Below are positions 44,973-58,259 of a DNA stretch of 64,000 nucleotides, piece by piece. A program made the position numbers and the translations under genes. Numbering within the stretch: the stretch's first letter is position 1; each line of letters begins with the position of its first letter. The notes under the pieces are model-generated. The model did not search any database, had not been told where the DNA came from, and saw nothing but the letters and a program-made list of their open reading frames with translations. Source of the stretch: Erythroxylum novogranatense (lineage: Eukaryota > Streptophyta > Magnoliopsida > Malpighiales > Erythroxylaceae); the NCBI GenBank assembly GCA_029891385.1, contig CM057224.1, positions 4,402,001-4,466,000 of the forward strand. The letters are read 5' to 3'.

Positions 44973-47345
44973 GCGTGTTTGAGATAATGGAAAATTATGC
45001 ATAGATAGGATCAGATTCTTTGCTTCAGTTAATCAGTTTTTAGTTTTTACTATATTTTATTAAATCTGAACCACAAATTCATATAAGATTCACATAAACG
45101 TGAGAATCAGATTAAGTAATACAAGATTAGAATCAACACATGATTGAAACACTCCACAAAAACAGGATGTTGAGGGTTGGGACTTATGATTGTTCTTAGA
45201 AAGCCCTAATTAGTTTCTTGACTCTTGAGTAAACCAAACCGAGGACATATGATCCCATGGAAAGTGGTAAAGTTGAATAGGGAGTAAAAACTTTGCTTGA
45301 ATTTTGTTCTTTTTTAATTTTGTAAAAATAATTTAATTTATAAAACATAAATTTATTGATAGTTAGTATTCCCAAAATTAAAATTATGATAATAACTAAA
45401 TCATAAATTATTGGATTTACTAAATCACATAAAATTTATAAATTAAATTTCAAAGTAGATGAGATCTTTTATAATTTGATCAAACTAAAACATATTTTCA
45501 TTATCAAAACTTTAATATTTAAATATAAAATAAATTAGTTTTAATAAGTGATTAAGTAATTCAAAATTTAGTGGTTCTAATTTTAATATGTTGTGTATCT
45601 CCCCAAATCTCAAATATTATTTATATGAGTTTTATTTAATTGTTACTATTTATGTGAGTTTTATTTAATTGTTGTTTCAAATAAAATGAAACTAAAATAA
45701 GAAAAGAAAAAAAGAGTAAAATACCTAAATTTTTCTCATGAAGTATTACAAGGGTGGATTTTATTTTACTTACAAGTGGTGGCTTACTAAGTAAAAAGTT
45801 TTTGGATTGGCCCCTAGGTAGAAGAGGCGGTGGGACGATAGCTGTTTGGTGAAATAATCAAGAAGAAGCGGATCATCATCGACAGATATTAGATGTTGGT
45901 ATCTCTTGAGTTTGTAGAGAGTATTAAATTGATTATGGTTTTCAATTTGTAATAGAACTTAGAGGTAATTGTACTTGTTATTGATATTATTGTTGTTGGT
46001 TGTCTAATTGTACTCTTGATTATTATAGTGGATCGATTTTAGTCCATAAAAATTTGAACTATAATTTTTCTCCTAGTTGAGAAGAGTTTTTCATGTAAAT
46101 TGCTTGTGCGTTGATTTAGTTTTTTATACTTTATTTCTGATGTTATTATTGTTGTTATAGTTGTGGTAATTTTTCCCGTCATAATCTAATGTGATCGAAT
46201 AATGTGTGAATCTATTTATACAAATTAGTTTAAAACTAAATAGAATTTATTCAAAATTTGGATTATATATTATCTTTTATTATATATGTATGTATTTGTG
46301 TATGTATAATATGAAATGGAGAGTAAAAAGATGTGCACTTTCCTTTCCTAAAAGAAGTACACTCATATTTTAGTTTTAGCATCTACAAGGATCATAAAGG
46401 TGGTGTGGTTACTTAATCTAAGATAATAGCAAAAGATATAAACTTCTCATATATTTTAAGAAATTTTGGAAAAATTCTTTGATCTTTATTTTTTTAAACT
46501 CTTAGTTTCGTTTTTCTAAAAGAGTCCCTCATCTTAGATTTCAATTAAAATAATAATAAAACACAAGCAATAAGAACATCATACGTGAATTAATCAAATT
46601 TTGTTAATTAAATAAAATTGAATTAAATTAATAATCGGAGATAGTTATAATAAATTATCGCTTTAAGTTTAAAATCAGGTTGAATCGTAATGTAAGCAAC
46701 ATTTGATTAGTCTATGTCTATTATTCATACTGCATATGTCTTGTCGTGATTTTTAACTAAAGTCTAGAAGAAGGGAATTTTTTGAAAAATAGAAAATTAA
46801 AAGGAGATTTTTCAAGAATTTTACAAATTAGGAGATCTTTTAAAGCTTATTGAACGACAAAAATGTCTATATCTTTTACCTTAAAATAATAGTATGAACA
46901 TGTGAGTTCAAGAAATCTTAACAACTTATGTGGAAAATGCATATTGCTTGAATCCTTGAGAATTTAGGAGACATAAATCGATTTTTGTTGTGTTTCTAGG
47001 TGATCTTATCTTGAACACTATAGATTCGTTGATGTATCATGCTTGGCATGGAAAGGTTGTTTTATTTATTTACAAATGAGTTAAATTCGTCTAATTATAA
47101 CCTGGTTTTACATATTATTAATTTACCTAATTTTAAAAATAATAATTAAAAATTAATACTAATTAAAACTTTAAAAAGTAATAATAAAATATTTAGACTT
47201 TTAATTTATTTTAAAAAATAGATAGTTATTAACTTTTAGTTAATCATCACAAACTCATGTGACACGTGGTTAACATATGTCTTTTTATTTCCAAATCATA
47301 TTAAATACTAAAAAATAAAAATAAAATATCAAACCATAAAATCAT
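44973..47345. other. AT-rich intergenic DNA
   Basis: No gene, RNA or intact element recognised in 2.4 kb. It contains a short tandem duplication near 45620-45680 (TATGTGAGTTTTATTTAATTG units). Confidence 0.45.
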
Positions 47346-47531
47346 AGACGTAGCTACATGGGGTCCAGTGGTGCACTGGACCCCCCAAAATTTTAAAAAA
47401 TTAAATAATATATATATATACATATATGAGGATGAAGTTATTTGAGGGGCTAGTAGTATATTGAGCCCCCAAAATTTAAAAAAATTAAATATTTGGACCC
47501 TCCTGTTATAAATTTCTGACTCCGTCATTGC
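47346..47531. mobile_element. hAT/MITE-like fragment
   Basis: Starts with GACGTAGCTACATGGGG and ends near GACTCCGTCATTG. In between are GGTCCAGTGGTGCACTGGACC, a near-perfect palindrome, and repeated CCCCAAAATTT plus AT runs. Similar phrases mark termini of degenerate plant hAT-type elements; family assignment is tentative. Confidence 0.4.
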
Positions 47532-47779
47532 ATAAAATACACTATATGTTGCCTTCTTCCAACCCTAAAAGAAGTCCTTATGTTTTGTATTTATTTCCTC
47601 ATTAAAAATCACATTGTTTTTAAAAGAATGGTTATATTGTTCTTGAAATTGAAAAACATTTATAAGCATATAAATTGACCCATACTTTTGTCAGAGACCA
47701 ATCACAAGAGAATGATGGCCAGAACACTAAGGTTTTCAATTTCATGCACAAGATCACTACCTAAATAAATTGTAAGCAT
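47532..47779. other. Spacer
   Basis: AT-rich; nothing recognised. Confidence 0.4.
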
Positions 47780-50300
47780 CACCTTTTGGTCCAAGCTTCT
47801 ATAATATCTATCTTCCTTACCTTCAACAACACTATAAGGCTTTTAGAAAAAAATTTATGCAAATACAAAAATGTTGAGCATACCAATTTATAACTTGTCA
47901 AGGACCTACTTCTCAAGAGATATCCACCATAATCAAAATTGTTATATTCTACAATACCATTAGTTATATCATCAAAATCATAAACTAAGCAAATGTTGCT
48001 CGTGCCTTTCAAATATTGCATAATCCACTTAAGGAATGATAATAGATAGTGAAATTCTAATTTTACGTATGTCTAAGGATACTGAAATTATATTTCTTTA
48101 TGTCCTTATATTTTGTGTCATGAGTTTGATAATTCACCCACTCATAACACGAGTGTCCATTTATTTTTGACTTCTTAATTTGTTTAACTCATATGAGTTT
48201 GGAGTTAGATTCATGTGTCTTTCTAGCATCAGTTTGCTTCTGTGATTTCACTTTCTACTAAAATTCAAGTCATATCTCACAATTATCTACCTTGGCTTAA
48301 ATTTCTCCATAATCTAACCAATAATCACCCTATGCCATAATATCCTTAAAGGATTCAAGTTATACGAACATTCTCTAAGTTTATATTATGCTTGAACTTT
48401 TATACACATAATATCTTGGTCAATATATTTGCTAGGTTCTCAATTACGACTATCTTCTGTATGAAAACATCTTTTTCCTCAATGATATAGTCAATGTACC
48501 CAATGCATAAGGCTTCCTGCTTTGCAGGGTTTGGGGAAGTTCATAATATACGTAGCCTTCCCTATGTATTATTACAATGAGGCTATTTCCATGACTTGAA
48601 CCTGTGATTTTATGATTACAAAAGAGCAACTTTACAGTGCTCCAAGACTCAAACTTAATGATACCTCAAATAAAGTTTAACTTAATATTAATATGCTTTT
48701 TTCTTCATCATAACCAGATTTTTAGCCAAATTCAACAATTATAATTATCATAGTAAATAAAATAGTTTTGTACATCCATACCCAAACTATTAATAAGACC
48801 GTACGACCATATACCTTCTTTAACCTCTAATGTCAATAACATTTTTTCTTCTATTATAGATAAAACAATTTTCAATTGAAGTGTTGTTTTTCAATTAATT
48901 GCACATCCAAAGAGGATATATGATATAACATGTCAAGGACGTACTTATCAAGAGATCTCCACCAAAATTAGAATTGGTATAACCTACAATACGATTGGTT
49001 ATATCATCAAAACCATAAACCAAGAACATGTTGCTTATGTCTTTCAAGTATTGCATAATCCATTTAAGGAATGATTACCGATAGTAACTCTAATTTTACA
49101 TATGTTTAAGGATATTGAAATTATATTTCTATATGTCATCGTATTTTGTGTCACGAGTCTGAAAACTAGCCCACTCTTGACACAACGTTGGTCTATTTTT
49201 AACTTTTTAATTTCTTTAACTAGTATGAGTTTGGCGCTAGTCTCATGTCCCTTTCTGGCAACAGTTTGCTTTTGTGACTTCACTGTCTAGTAAAATTCAG
49301 GTCATATCTCACAATTATCTACATTGGCTTTAATTTCTCCAAAGTCTAACCAATAATCACCCTATGCCATAATATCCTTAAGGGATTCAAGCTATTTGAA
49401 CATTCTCTAAGTCCATGTTATGTTTGAACTTTTATACACGTAACAACTTAGTCAACATTTTTGTTAAGTTCTCAATTACAACTATCTTTTGTATAAAAAC
49501 ACCTTTTTCCTCAATGATATCTAGAATAAAGTTTAACTTGATATCAATATGCTTTAATCTTCATCATAGCAAAATTTTTTGTCAAATTCAATGACTATAA
49601 CTATCATAGTAAATAAAATAATTTTACACATCCATACCAAACTATTAATACGACCATATGAACATTACCCCCTTTAACCTCTTATGTCTATACCATTAAT
49701 TTTTTCATCTATTATAGATAAAACAATTTTCAATTAAAGTATTACTTTTCAACTAATTGCACTTTCAAAGAGGGTAAAAGATATAACATGTCAAGGACTT
49801 ACTTCTCAAGAGATTTTCATTATAATTAGAATTGTTATATCCTACAATACCATTAGTTATATCATCAAAACGATAAACCAAGAAAATGTTGCTTGTGCCT
49901 TTCAAGTATTGCATAATCCACTTAAGGAATGATTATGGATATGCAACTCTAATTTTACATATGTTTAAGGATACTTAAATTATATTTCTATATGTCCTCA
50001 TATTTTGTGTCACGAGTCTGATAACTGACCCACTCTTGGCACAAGCGTCGGTCTATTTTTGACTTCTTAATTTCTTTAACTAGTATGAGTTTGGTGCCAG
50101 TCTCATATCCCTTTCTGTTTGCTTCTATGATTTCATTCTTTACTAAAATTCAAGTCATATATCACAATTGTCTACCTTGGCTTGAATTTCTCCAAATTCT
50201 AACCAATAATCACCTTATGCCATAATATCCTTAAGGGATTCAAGCTATGCGAACATTATCCAAGTCCATGTTATGCTTGAACTTTTATAAACGCAACAAC
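47780..50300 (-). repeat. Three tandem copies of a copia RNase H-region fragment
   Basis: Homologous units anchored at TCAAGGAC occur at 47898, 48933 and 49791. Spacings are 1,035 and 858 bp, and the 177-bp excess in copy 1 is explained by the SINE inserted there. On the minus strand each unit reads like the end of a copia polyprotein (a YLKGTSNICLVYDF-like stretch, then a YGG...RSRSLT block), but with stops. So a decayed copia fragment was tandemly triplicated. The third unit ends at a TGTAACACC boundary at 50301. Confidence 0.85.
48488..48656 (-). mobile_element. Au-like SINE (tRNA-derived), 169 bp
   Basis: Flanked by the perfect 7-bp duplication AATGATA (48481-48487 and 48657-48663). On the minus strand it begins with a tRNA-related head (GAGTCTTGGAGCACTGTAAAG). 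It carries a B box, GGTTCAAGTCA, and GGAAATAGCCTC, then the typical body (CTTCCCCAAACCCTGCAAAG, GCCTTATGCATTGGGTAC). This matches the plant Au SINE layout as I remember it. It is present only in copy 1 of the triplicated copia fragment. Confidence 0.85.
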
Positions 50301-51240
50301 TGTAACACCACACTCTCGCAAGACACGTACCCGACATCCTGAGTGATGCTCGAATATGTATCCAATAAGGATGGCATGTTAGAACGGTCAAACTCTCGAA
50401 AACTCAGTACAATTTTTTTTTCAAAAACAATTTTCATACACGTACGCAGAAATTAATAATCAATTTTAGGCCCATTCTTTTCTTTCATAACATCAAAATC
50501 ACATTTATTATCATTACACTCAAGATCATCCTCATTTACAAGCCTTTCCACTTTGGAAATCTTTTACAAAAAAATAATACTTAAATATACAACTTACAAT
50601 AATTGCAGAAGACTCAATTTGATACAAAAATAAGAAAATATAAATGTAGACGCAAACTGATCCTGACCTCTACCTCTTACTTGAATGCAGTGGCTATTCC
50701 TGTTTACCTAACAAGGTAATTCTTCTGAGCTCGAAAAAGATATTGCAAATTTTGAGTGAGTTTTGCGAACTCAGTGAGTGACCATCCTCGATGGTTCACT
50801 TAATCACAAAACACATATAGATCATGCAATCACTTAATTCACATCATTTCAATCATAATCAAATAACATCATATATCATTTTGATCAATTATTTTACAAT
50901 TCAAATTCAGAGCAGTCACACAGTTCATTTTGTTCATTTGAAACATACATATCAATTTTATATGTAATACACGTGAGATTCACTTTCATTTATTACTTTG
51001 TTATGACCGAGTTCCTATAACTGTCTCGAATCTATTATAGATACCGGGTTCATTGATGACTGTCCTGTATCCATCGTAGATACCGAGTTCATTTTAAATA
51101 GTGAGCCTTCAGCTCTTATATACTTTCTGAGCTTGAAGCTCTTTTTCACATTATGAGTTTTAAGCTTTTGTTTGGTGGCTACTCCGGTCACAACTGCCTT
51201 TGTGTTTCATGCATTCATGTAAACACTTCTCATAGAAAAT
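50301..51240 (-). repeat. LTR fragment of another Ty3/gypsy family
   Basis: Starts TGTAACACCACACTCTCG at the edge of the copia array and shares the order of the nested-element LTR end, including TTGCAAATTTTGAGTGAG, GAACTCAGTGAG and ATCCTCGATGGTT near 50740-50803. It lacks a second end, so it is truncated. The right limit near 51240 is approximate. Confidence 0.6.
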
Positions 51241-51845
51241 TATTATGAAATTAAATTAATTTGAATTACTTTTTAATAATATGCAGTTAGTAAAAAATAT
51301 AAAACTATTAATAATCATCTAATAATTAATTTGATTGAAAAATTTTTATTACAACAATAGTAAACTTTACACACTACAAAGAAACATAATAATGTTTTCA
51401 TACTTTTTTCAATTGTAGAAACTCAAATGATATTCAAGATGTAAATAAAGAAATTCAAGAATCATTAAAAAAAATTATACTTATATTGAAAGCCTAAAAA
51501 TAATTCAACCCATTTGGCCCACAAGTGAAAGGGTTCTAGAAGCCATTTGGCTAGACATTTCATGCATATGGGAATCAGTTAAGAAGTCTAGGATTCAAGA
51601 ATTCTAGGTAGTTATTACATAATTGAAAGACATTGATTTCATAAATGAACTTTTAGATTTGAATTCTAATACATCCTCCACAATCGACGTAATCAATATA
51701 TTAACAGAGAATGTTGACAAATTGTCTATCACTCTACTATAATTTGCTGGATATAATTCTCCTACTTTAGTAAAGTAAATCTTTAAAGGACTTGGGGCAT
51801 CCTACTTGTAATGTAATGAAAGTTAGAGAATGTAACCACCTTCCA
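51241..51845 (+). pseudogene. Old retrotransposon remnant, left flank of the Tekay-like insertion
   Basis: Decayed sequence with no usable frame. It ends in TTCCA, the target duplication of the following element, and its continuation is at 63526. Identity comes mainly from the right flank, which encodes a gag remnant. Confidence 0.45.
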
Positions 51846-54800
51846 TGTTGGAACCCCTCCCTGGTGCGACACGTGTCCGACGTCTTGCGTGACATCTGAA
51901 TGCGCATCCCACGAGGAAGGGATTCCTCACCACTGAGGAAACCTCGAATGGAACTTAAGTGCATGTCATCCGAATAAACTGGATAAATTTACCCTAATTA
52001 TTCTCCAATAAAATTTGATCTGCTTAGGGCCCATAATTACTCCTATGCCTAAACTAATCCAAAATCCCATGCCTCTAGGTCAAATGAAAACAGAAAACGC
52101 CCCAATCGGATATTTATATCTCACAAAACGCAATTTCGCACAAAACCGATACACATTGGCCCTAAAGTCCAATGAAGACCCGACACTCTCATTTTACCAA
52201 AAAGGAATAGAAAATGTTACTAGTTAATCAATACTTCAAATTTCATGCAAATCGGAGGTCAAATGGATAAGAATCAAGGAAAATAGAAAAGATATTATAT
52301 TTGCTTTAACATCAATTTACTTTACATTTTTATAACCTTTCACCCCAGCTTCGAATTGCGAAGAGTTATTGTTTATTTCAGGAAGAAAACAAAAGTCATT
52401 TCAATCATTAAAAGAATTAAAGATTAGATTAAAGTTGTTGTTTAGCTAATTACCATATGAATAGTGAAAATGACCAAATAAATAGTGATCAGAAATTTTC
52501 AAGCGCCCATAACTTTTTTATCTTAAGTCGGAAATTATCTTATTTTATACCGTTTTAAAGATCTTGACAAGAGCTACAAACTTTAAGAAATACCTCTCAC
52601 CCCAATTCTTACTCTAACATGCCCTAAAACTCAAAGAAAGGTGGCTACCTATTTTTTTTAAAAAAATGGACAGCACCTCCCCTAAAAATGCACTAGCCAA
52701 CTCTTCAATTTCCAACCTAACTTCCACCTACACAAAAACACTTCAATCTCCCAAATTTTCATACATATCCAACAACCATACTACATCAAACTCCAAATGG
52801 CAACAACACACTCTTAGGTTTCTAGCATTTCATCATTTCAATTTCCTAAAGAACTACCATCTCATCTTTGCTTTTATCAATGTTAACCATACATCCATAC
52901 ATGCTTAGGAAACATATCCAATATACAATGAAACTTCAAAATCTTAATATTTACATGAAATAAGCAAACACAATTCTTTAAAGAGCGTTTCAGCCCGGAT
53001 ACATCAAGATTCCAAAAAAGAATGTTTACAAAAGCCAAAATGCTAGCCAAAACATTGTGTTTCAAAAGTATGACTTCAAAACAAAAGCATCGGAGTAATG
53101 CCTTATTCCGTCGACGACTGATTTCTCGCTCAATACACATGGAGGGAGGAAGGGGGGGGTGAGCACGACGGCTCCGTGGGTAACAGGTTAATAATTAAAC
53201 ATAAGCTAAAGCATGCATCAACAATTTCATTTCAAGTCAACATTCAACAACTTCAGTTCTAATACAATAAAACATTTACAACAAAATCAACGAATGTCAT
53301 ATAATAACACAAAATCATATATCAGATGGTTTGAGTGACCCTAACAGAACGTACTACACATGTCCGACAAGCGACCATGGGTAGCCGTGAACAAAGGGGA
53401 GTCCGATTTCGGAACTCCTATGCCACTAGCGGGCAGGCGGGAGAAGCCTAATAGACAAGTGCGCACTTGCTAACAGAGGGGATCACTACAAACCCAAGAA
53501 ATCATGCAATTTCACTTTAGGCATTCATCCAAATCACATACTCACATTTTTCTCATTTTAAATCAAGTTTCCAAACATTTCAATATTCATAAGGATTTGC
53601 CACAAATGGCCATTACAATCAGTCACTTTCACATAATCACCAAAGTCTCATATTCGGAACTTTGTTACTTGTCAAACAATTACACAAATCTTTATACAAT
53701 ATAATTACATAAAAAGGCACATAATACATGTTTACGCTATCACAAACAATTATGCATTCAAAATTTGAGAATCATAGGAAACCATTCAAGAGTCATTTAA
53801 GTAGCGCATTGCTCAATTATTAAAAAGTTACCCACCTTGACTTCTTTGATTCGGAACTTGGATATCTTGACCCAATTGATTATCTCGACCCTCCTCAATC
53901 TCCAAGCGCCTTAAATGACCTAAAACAAAGCATAAGAATGCTAATTAATAAAAAGCACCTATGCTGGAATTTTCCAAGACTATAGAAACTCGACTTTAAT
54001 CTAACCTAACCATTCCTAAACCTTTCCTAAGCTATACTAACCATAACCCCTATCAATTTACTACATTATTTTCGAAAATTCTTAATCCCTAGGGCCATAC
54101 ACCGATGCTGATTTTTTTAACTAAGCCATTATACTTCTTCTTCTTCTTTTTTCACCAATACCTTTCAAACCACCATTATTAATCAAGCTAACAACAAAAC
54201 CCTACCAAATCAATTCTTAAATTTCGAAACCCTAGCCTACCCAAATCTGATTTTTTTCTCCTCTCCTCCAACACAACAAATTCTTCTAATCACTCTTCTA
54301 ATCATCAATATGAAACAAGAAAGATCAAATCCGGACCATAAAACCAAGAAATTCGAATTTTCTCTTACCTTTTCAACACCCACGAAATCTCTTCTTTTTG
54401 CTTCTAAAGATGGAAAACCTCTTTCTCTTCCTTTCTTCTTACATAAAACACAAGAACCAACCTTCCTAAAGCTTTGAAAACCTACCTCCCTTCTTCTTCT
54501 TCTTCTTTTTGGATGGCCGAATCTCACTCTTCCATTTCTCCCTTTTGATTTTCGAAACCTCCTCTCACTCTCTTCTCTTTGAAACTTTCGGATGGCTTAA
54601 CAAATGACCTAGGTTTTTGTTTCTTTCTCACTTATTTCCTATGCAAAAACGACATCACTTAAGCTTCTCCCTTGCATTTTCGTTAGTCACTCTTTTAAGC
54701 GTTAAGAAACTTCCTAATCCTTCCATTAACCTAACTCTTTAACCTAAGCCCAAGTCTTCAAGCCCAAGTCTTTTCCCTCCTTATAACCTTTCCCAAATTT

Positions 54801-55229
54801 TCATTTTCCCTCCTTTCAACTTAAATTTTTGTGGGCTCCCTCTTAAAAGCCCAAAAGCTTCCTTTCTTTTTCATTTACTTCACCTTAAAAACCCTAGCCC
54901 ACTTATTTGCTTTCCCCCTCATTTAAATAACATTCCAAAGGCCTAAAGGCCCACTTTAATAACCTAAAGCCTTAAAACCTTATAAACACTTCCTAATTTG
55001 TCCTAACACTATTTTATGGCCTCATCTACCATTTTCTTATTCTTTTAAAATCTAACACCAAAATTAAAATTCTAATTTAACTAAATTCCTTCAATTAATA
55101 ATTATGGCACTAAAATCCCAAATTATTCTAACCAATTGGAAATCTAATAAAACCCTAATTTCATACTAACCAAAAGATAATTTAAATTGCAAACCTATTT
55201 AATAGGGAAAAATGGATCGGGGTCTAACA
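51846..55229 (-). repeat. 3' LTR of the Tekay-like element
   Basis: 3,384 bp, TGTTGGAACCC...GGGTCTAACA as written on the plus strand. Pairs with 60161-63525. Confidence 0.95.
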
Positions 55230-55848
55230 TTTCTTCCCCCCTTAAAAGAATTTCGTCCTCGAAATTCTTACCTGAATCAATGAAGAGCTGAGGATACTTC
55301 TCCTTCATAGCTTCCACTGGCTCACACGTGGCCTCTTCTACCGAATGGTTCCTCCATAACACTTTTACTAACTGCACTGTCTTATTTCTGAGAACCTTTT
55401 CTTTTGTATCCAGAATCTGCACGGGAAGCTCTTCATAATTCAAATCCTCACTCAATTGAACTTCATCAGCTTGAATGATATGGGATGGATCTGATCGATA
55501 TCTCCTCAGCATAGAAACATGAAAAACATCATGTATCTGAGATAACTCTGGAGGCAAGACTAACCTGTAAGCCAACGGACCAATCCTCTCCAGTATCTCA
55601 TAGGGTCCCACATACCTTGGACTCAGTTTACCCTTCTTGCCGAATCTCAGAATCCCTTTCCACGGAGAAGTCTTAAGAAACACTTTATCGCCGACCTCAT
55701 ACTCCATCTCTTTCCTATGAGCATCCTCATAGCTCTTCATCCTGTCCTGAGCTGCCTTCAGCCTGTGCTTAATCAAATTGACCTTATCAACGGTCATCTG
55801 TATCAACTCTGGACCCAAAAGTCTCCTGTCTCCTCTGCATCCCAACAC
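55195..55848 (-). pseudogene. Tekay-like integrase C-terminus and chromodomain
   Basis: The frame starts after a frameshift in the integrase around 55803-55848, where CWDAEETGD in one frame gives way to RRLLGPELIQ in the next. It contains AAQDRMKSYEDAHRKEMEYE, KLSPRYVGPYEILERIGPLAYRL, the IHDVFHVSMLRRY motif and a chromodomain-like end (LVKVLWRNHSVEEATCEP). The stop lies 35 bp inside the 3' LTR. The family C-terminus is otherwise complete. Confidence 0.85.
55230..55243 (-). other. Polypurine tract of the Tekay-like element
   Basis: On the minus strand AAGGGGGGAAGAAA ends directly at the 3' LTR start TGTTAGACC. Confidence 0.9.
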
Positions 55849-56450
55849 ACTGGAGTCCTACATCTCCTCCCATAAAGAGCCTCATAAGGAGCCATCTGAA
55901 TGCTCGAATGATACGAATTATTATATGCAAATTCGATCAAAGGCAAGTGTTCATCCCATGCCTCACTAAAATCCATCATATAAGCCCTGAACATTCCCTC
56001 TAGAGTCCGAATGGTCCTCTCAGACTGACCATCGGTCTGAGGATGAAAAGCAGTACTGAAACTCAACTTAGTGCCCATAGTCTCCTGCAAACTGCCCCAA
56101 AATTTCGAAGTAAAGTGAGGGTCCCGATCAGATACAATTGAATCCGGGATCCCATGCAATCTTACCACCTCATCAATATACTTCTTAGCTAGCACATGCA
56201 GAGGATCTGTCTGTCTGATTGCCAGAAAATGGGCTGATTTTGTCAATCTATCTACAATCACCCATATGGCATCATGCCTCCTACTGGTCCTGGGCAATCC
56301 CATCAGAAAATCCATAGTGACTCTCTGCCATTTCCACTCAGGAATGGATAATGGCCTCAACTGGCCTGAAGGTGCCTGATGTTCAGCCTTAACTTGCTGG
56401 CACACCAGACACTTGCTCACATACTCAGCCACATCTTTCTTCATACCTCT
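55803..56450 (-). pseudogene. Tekay-like integrase core
   Basis: Separated from RT-RNase H by a TAG at 56453-56451, where a tryptophan is expected, and ended by a frameshift near 55803. It keeps the CLVCQQVKAEHQ part of the zinc site, the catalytic residues in TMDFLMGLPR, SDRDPHFTSKF and GQSERTIRTLEG, and EFAYNNSYHSSIQMAPYEAL. Each break is a single small change, so the copy decayed recently. Confidence 0.9.
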
Positions 56451-58259
56451 CTACCAAAAGTGTTCTCTGAGATCCCTGTACATCCTGGTGCTACCTGGGT
56501 GCATAGCATAAGGTGCATTGTCCACCTTATCCAGAATCTCATCTTTAACCTCCTTAACATCAGGAATACAGAGCCTATTCTTGACTGTCAAGACTCCATC
56601 ATCACCTAGCACCATATCAGACTCTTTACCTCTCTGTACCTCTTCCCGCAGCTTACTCAACTCGGGATCCTGACCCTGCAACTCTTTCATTTTCTCTCTG
56701 AGGATCGGTCTTACCCTGAAAGTAGCAATCATGCAATCAAACTCTTCCTGCGTCAAACTGATCCTGAGCTTAGCCATCTCTTCCAATAGCGGCAGATAGA
56801 CTGTCTGCACATATGCTATAGAAGACTTCCTGCTCAAGGCATCTGCAACTACATTTGCCTTACCCGGATGATACTCAATTAACAGGTCATAATCCTTGAG
56901 CAGCTCAATCCATCGCCTCTGTCTCAAATTCAGCTCCTTCTGACTCAACAGATATTTGAGATTCTTGTGATCTGTGAAGATCCTGGTTTGCACTCCATAC
57001 AAATAATGTCTCCAGATCTTCAAAGCAAAGATCACTGCTGCTAACTCCAAATCATGGGTCGGATAATTCACCTCATAAGGTTTTAGCTGCCGTGAGGCAT
57101 ATGCTATCACTTTATCTTCCTGCATAAGTACACATCCTAACCCCTTTCTGGAAGCATCACTATACACAGAAAAACTCCCATCTCCTGTGGGCAAAGCTAG
57201 AACTGGAGCACTTGTCAATCTATGCTTCAGCTCCTCAAAACTTCTCTGACATTCATCACTCCAGACAAATTTCTGATTTTTCCTTAACAACTTAGTCAAA
57301 GGAGCAGCAATCAAGGAAAATCCCTCCACAAATCTTCTATAGTAACCAGCTAAACCCAGAAAGCTTCTCACCTCTTTTATTGTCGTCGGAGCGTGCCAAT
57401 TTACTACAGCTTCAACTTTCTTTGGGTCTACATGCACCCCATTCTCATAAACAATATGACCAAGAAAGACCACCTCACGCAGCCAAAATTCACATTTCGT
57501 GAATTTGGCATACAATTCTCTCTCCCTCAGTCTCTGCAATACAATCATCAAGTGCTCCTCATGATCTCCCTCACTCCTGGAATACACCAGAATGTCATCG
57601 ATAAACACGATAACAAACTGATCCAAAAAGTCCTTAAAGATCCTATTCATCAGATCCATAAAAGCAGCAGGAGCATTGGTCAGTCCGAAAGGCATAACCA
57701 AAAACTCATAATGGCCATACCGAGTCCGGAAGGCTGTCTTGCTCACATCAGACTCCTTAATCCTGAGTTGATGGTAGCCAGACCTGAGATCAATCTTGGA
57801 GAAGACCGTTGCTCCTTGCAGTTGATCAAACAAGTCATCTATCCGGGGCAATGGATACTTGTTTTTCACTGTCACTTTATTTAGCCTCCTGTAGTCAATG
57901 CACATTCTCCAGGTTCCATCTTTTTTTCTAACAAACAAGACCGGTGCTCCCCAGGGTGAGAAACTCGGCCTAATGAATCCCTTCTCTAACAAATCCTCCA
58001 ACTGTTCTTTCAACTCCTTCAGCTCAGCTGGAGCCATCCTGTAAGGTGGAATCAAAATAGGAGCTGTCCCGGGAGTCAAATCAATAGCAAACTCAATCTC
58101 CCTCTCCGGTGGCAAACCGGGCAACTCCTCAGGAAACACATCAGGAAATTCCCTCACAATGGAAATATCCTCCACCTTACTCTCCTTCACACTGGTATCT
58201 AGAACACACGCCAAGAAGGCTTCACAGCCTCTTCCCATCAGTCTATCAGCTAACAAAGC
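56451..58259 (-). pseudogene. Tekay-like RT, RNase H and integrase N-terminus
   Basis: In-frame continuation of the protease segment after TAA at 58262-58260. It shows [49 protein letters not shown] sequence ([12 protein letters not shown]), [17 protein letters not shown], the catalytic FIDDILVYS (around 57.6 kb), [11 protein letters not shown], and RNase H with [16 protein letters not shown] and [12 protein letters not shown]. The integrase zinc-site histidine region ([11 protein letters not shown]) precedes the TAG stop. The RT catalytic residues are intact. Confidence 0.93.

Noticed and set aside
52015..52227. Possible small gene duplicated at 60330-60542
   Set aside because: Both copies are the same position in the two LTRs of one element, so duplication is explained, and no known domain is visible.
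54237..54527. Arginine-rich minus-strand open frame, repeated at 62555-62845
   Set aside because: Again the same LTR position twice. It could be an LTR-encoded short frame, but nothing beyond length supports translation.
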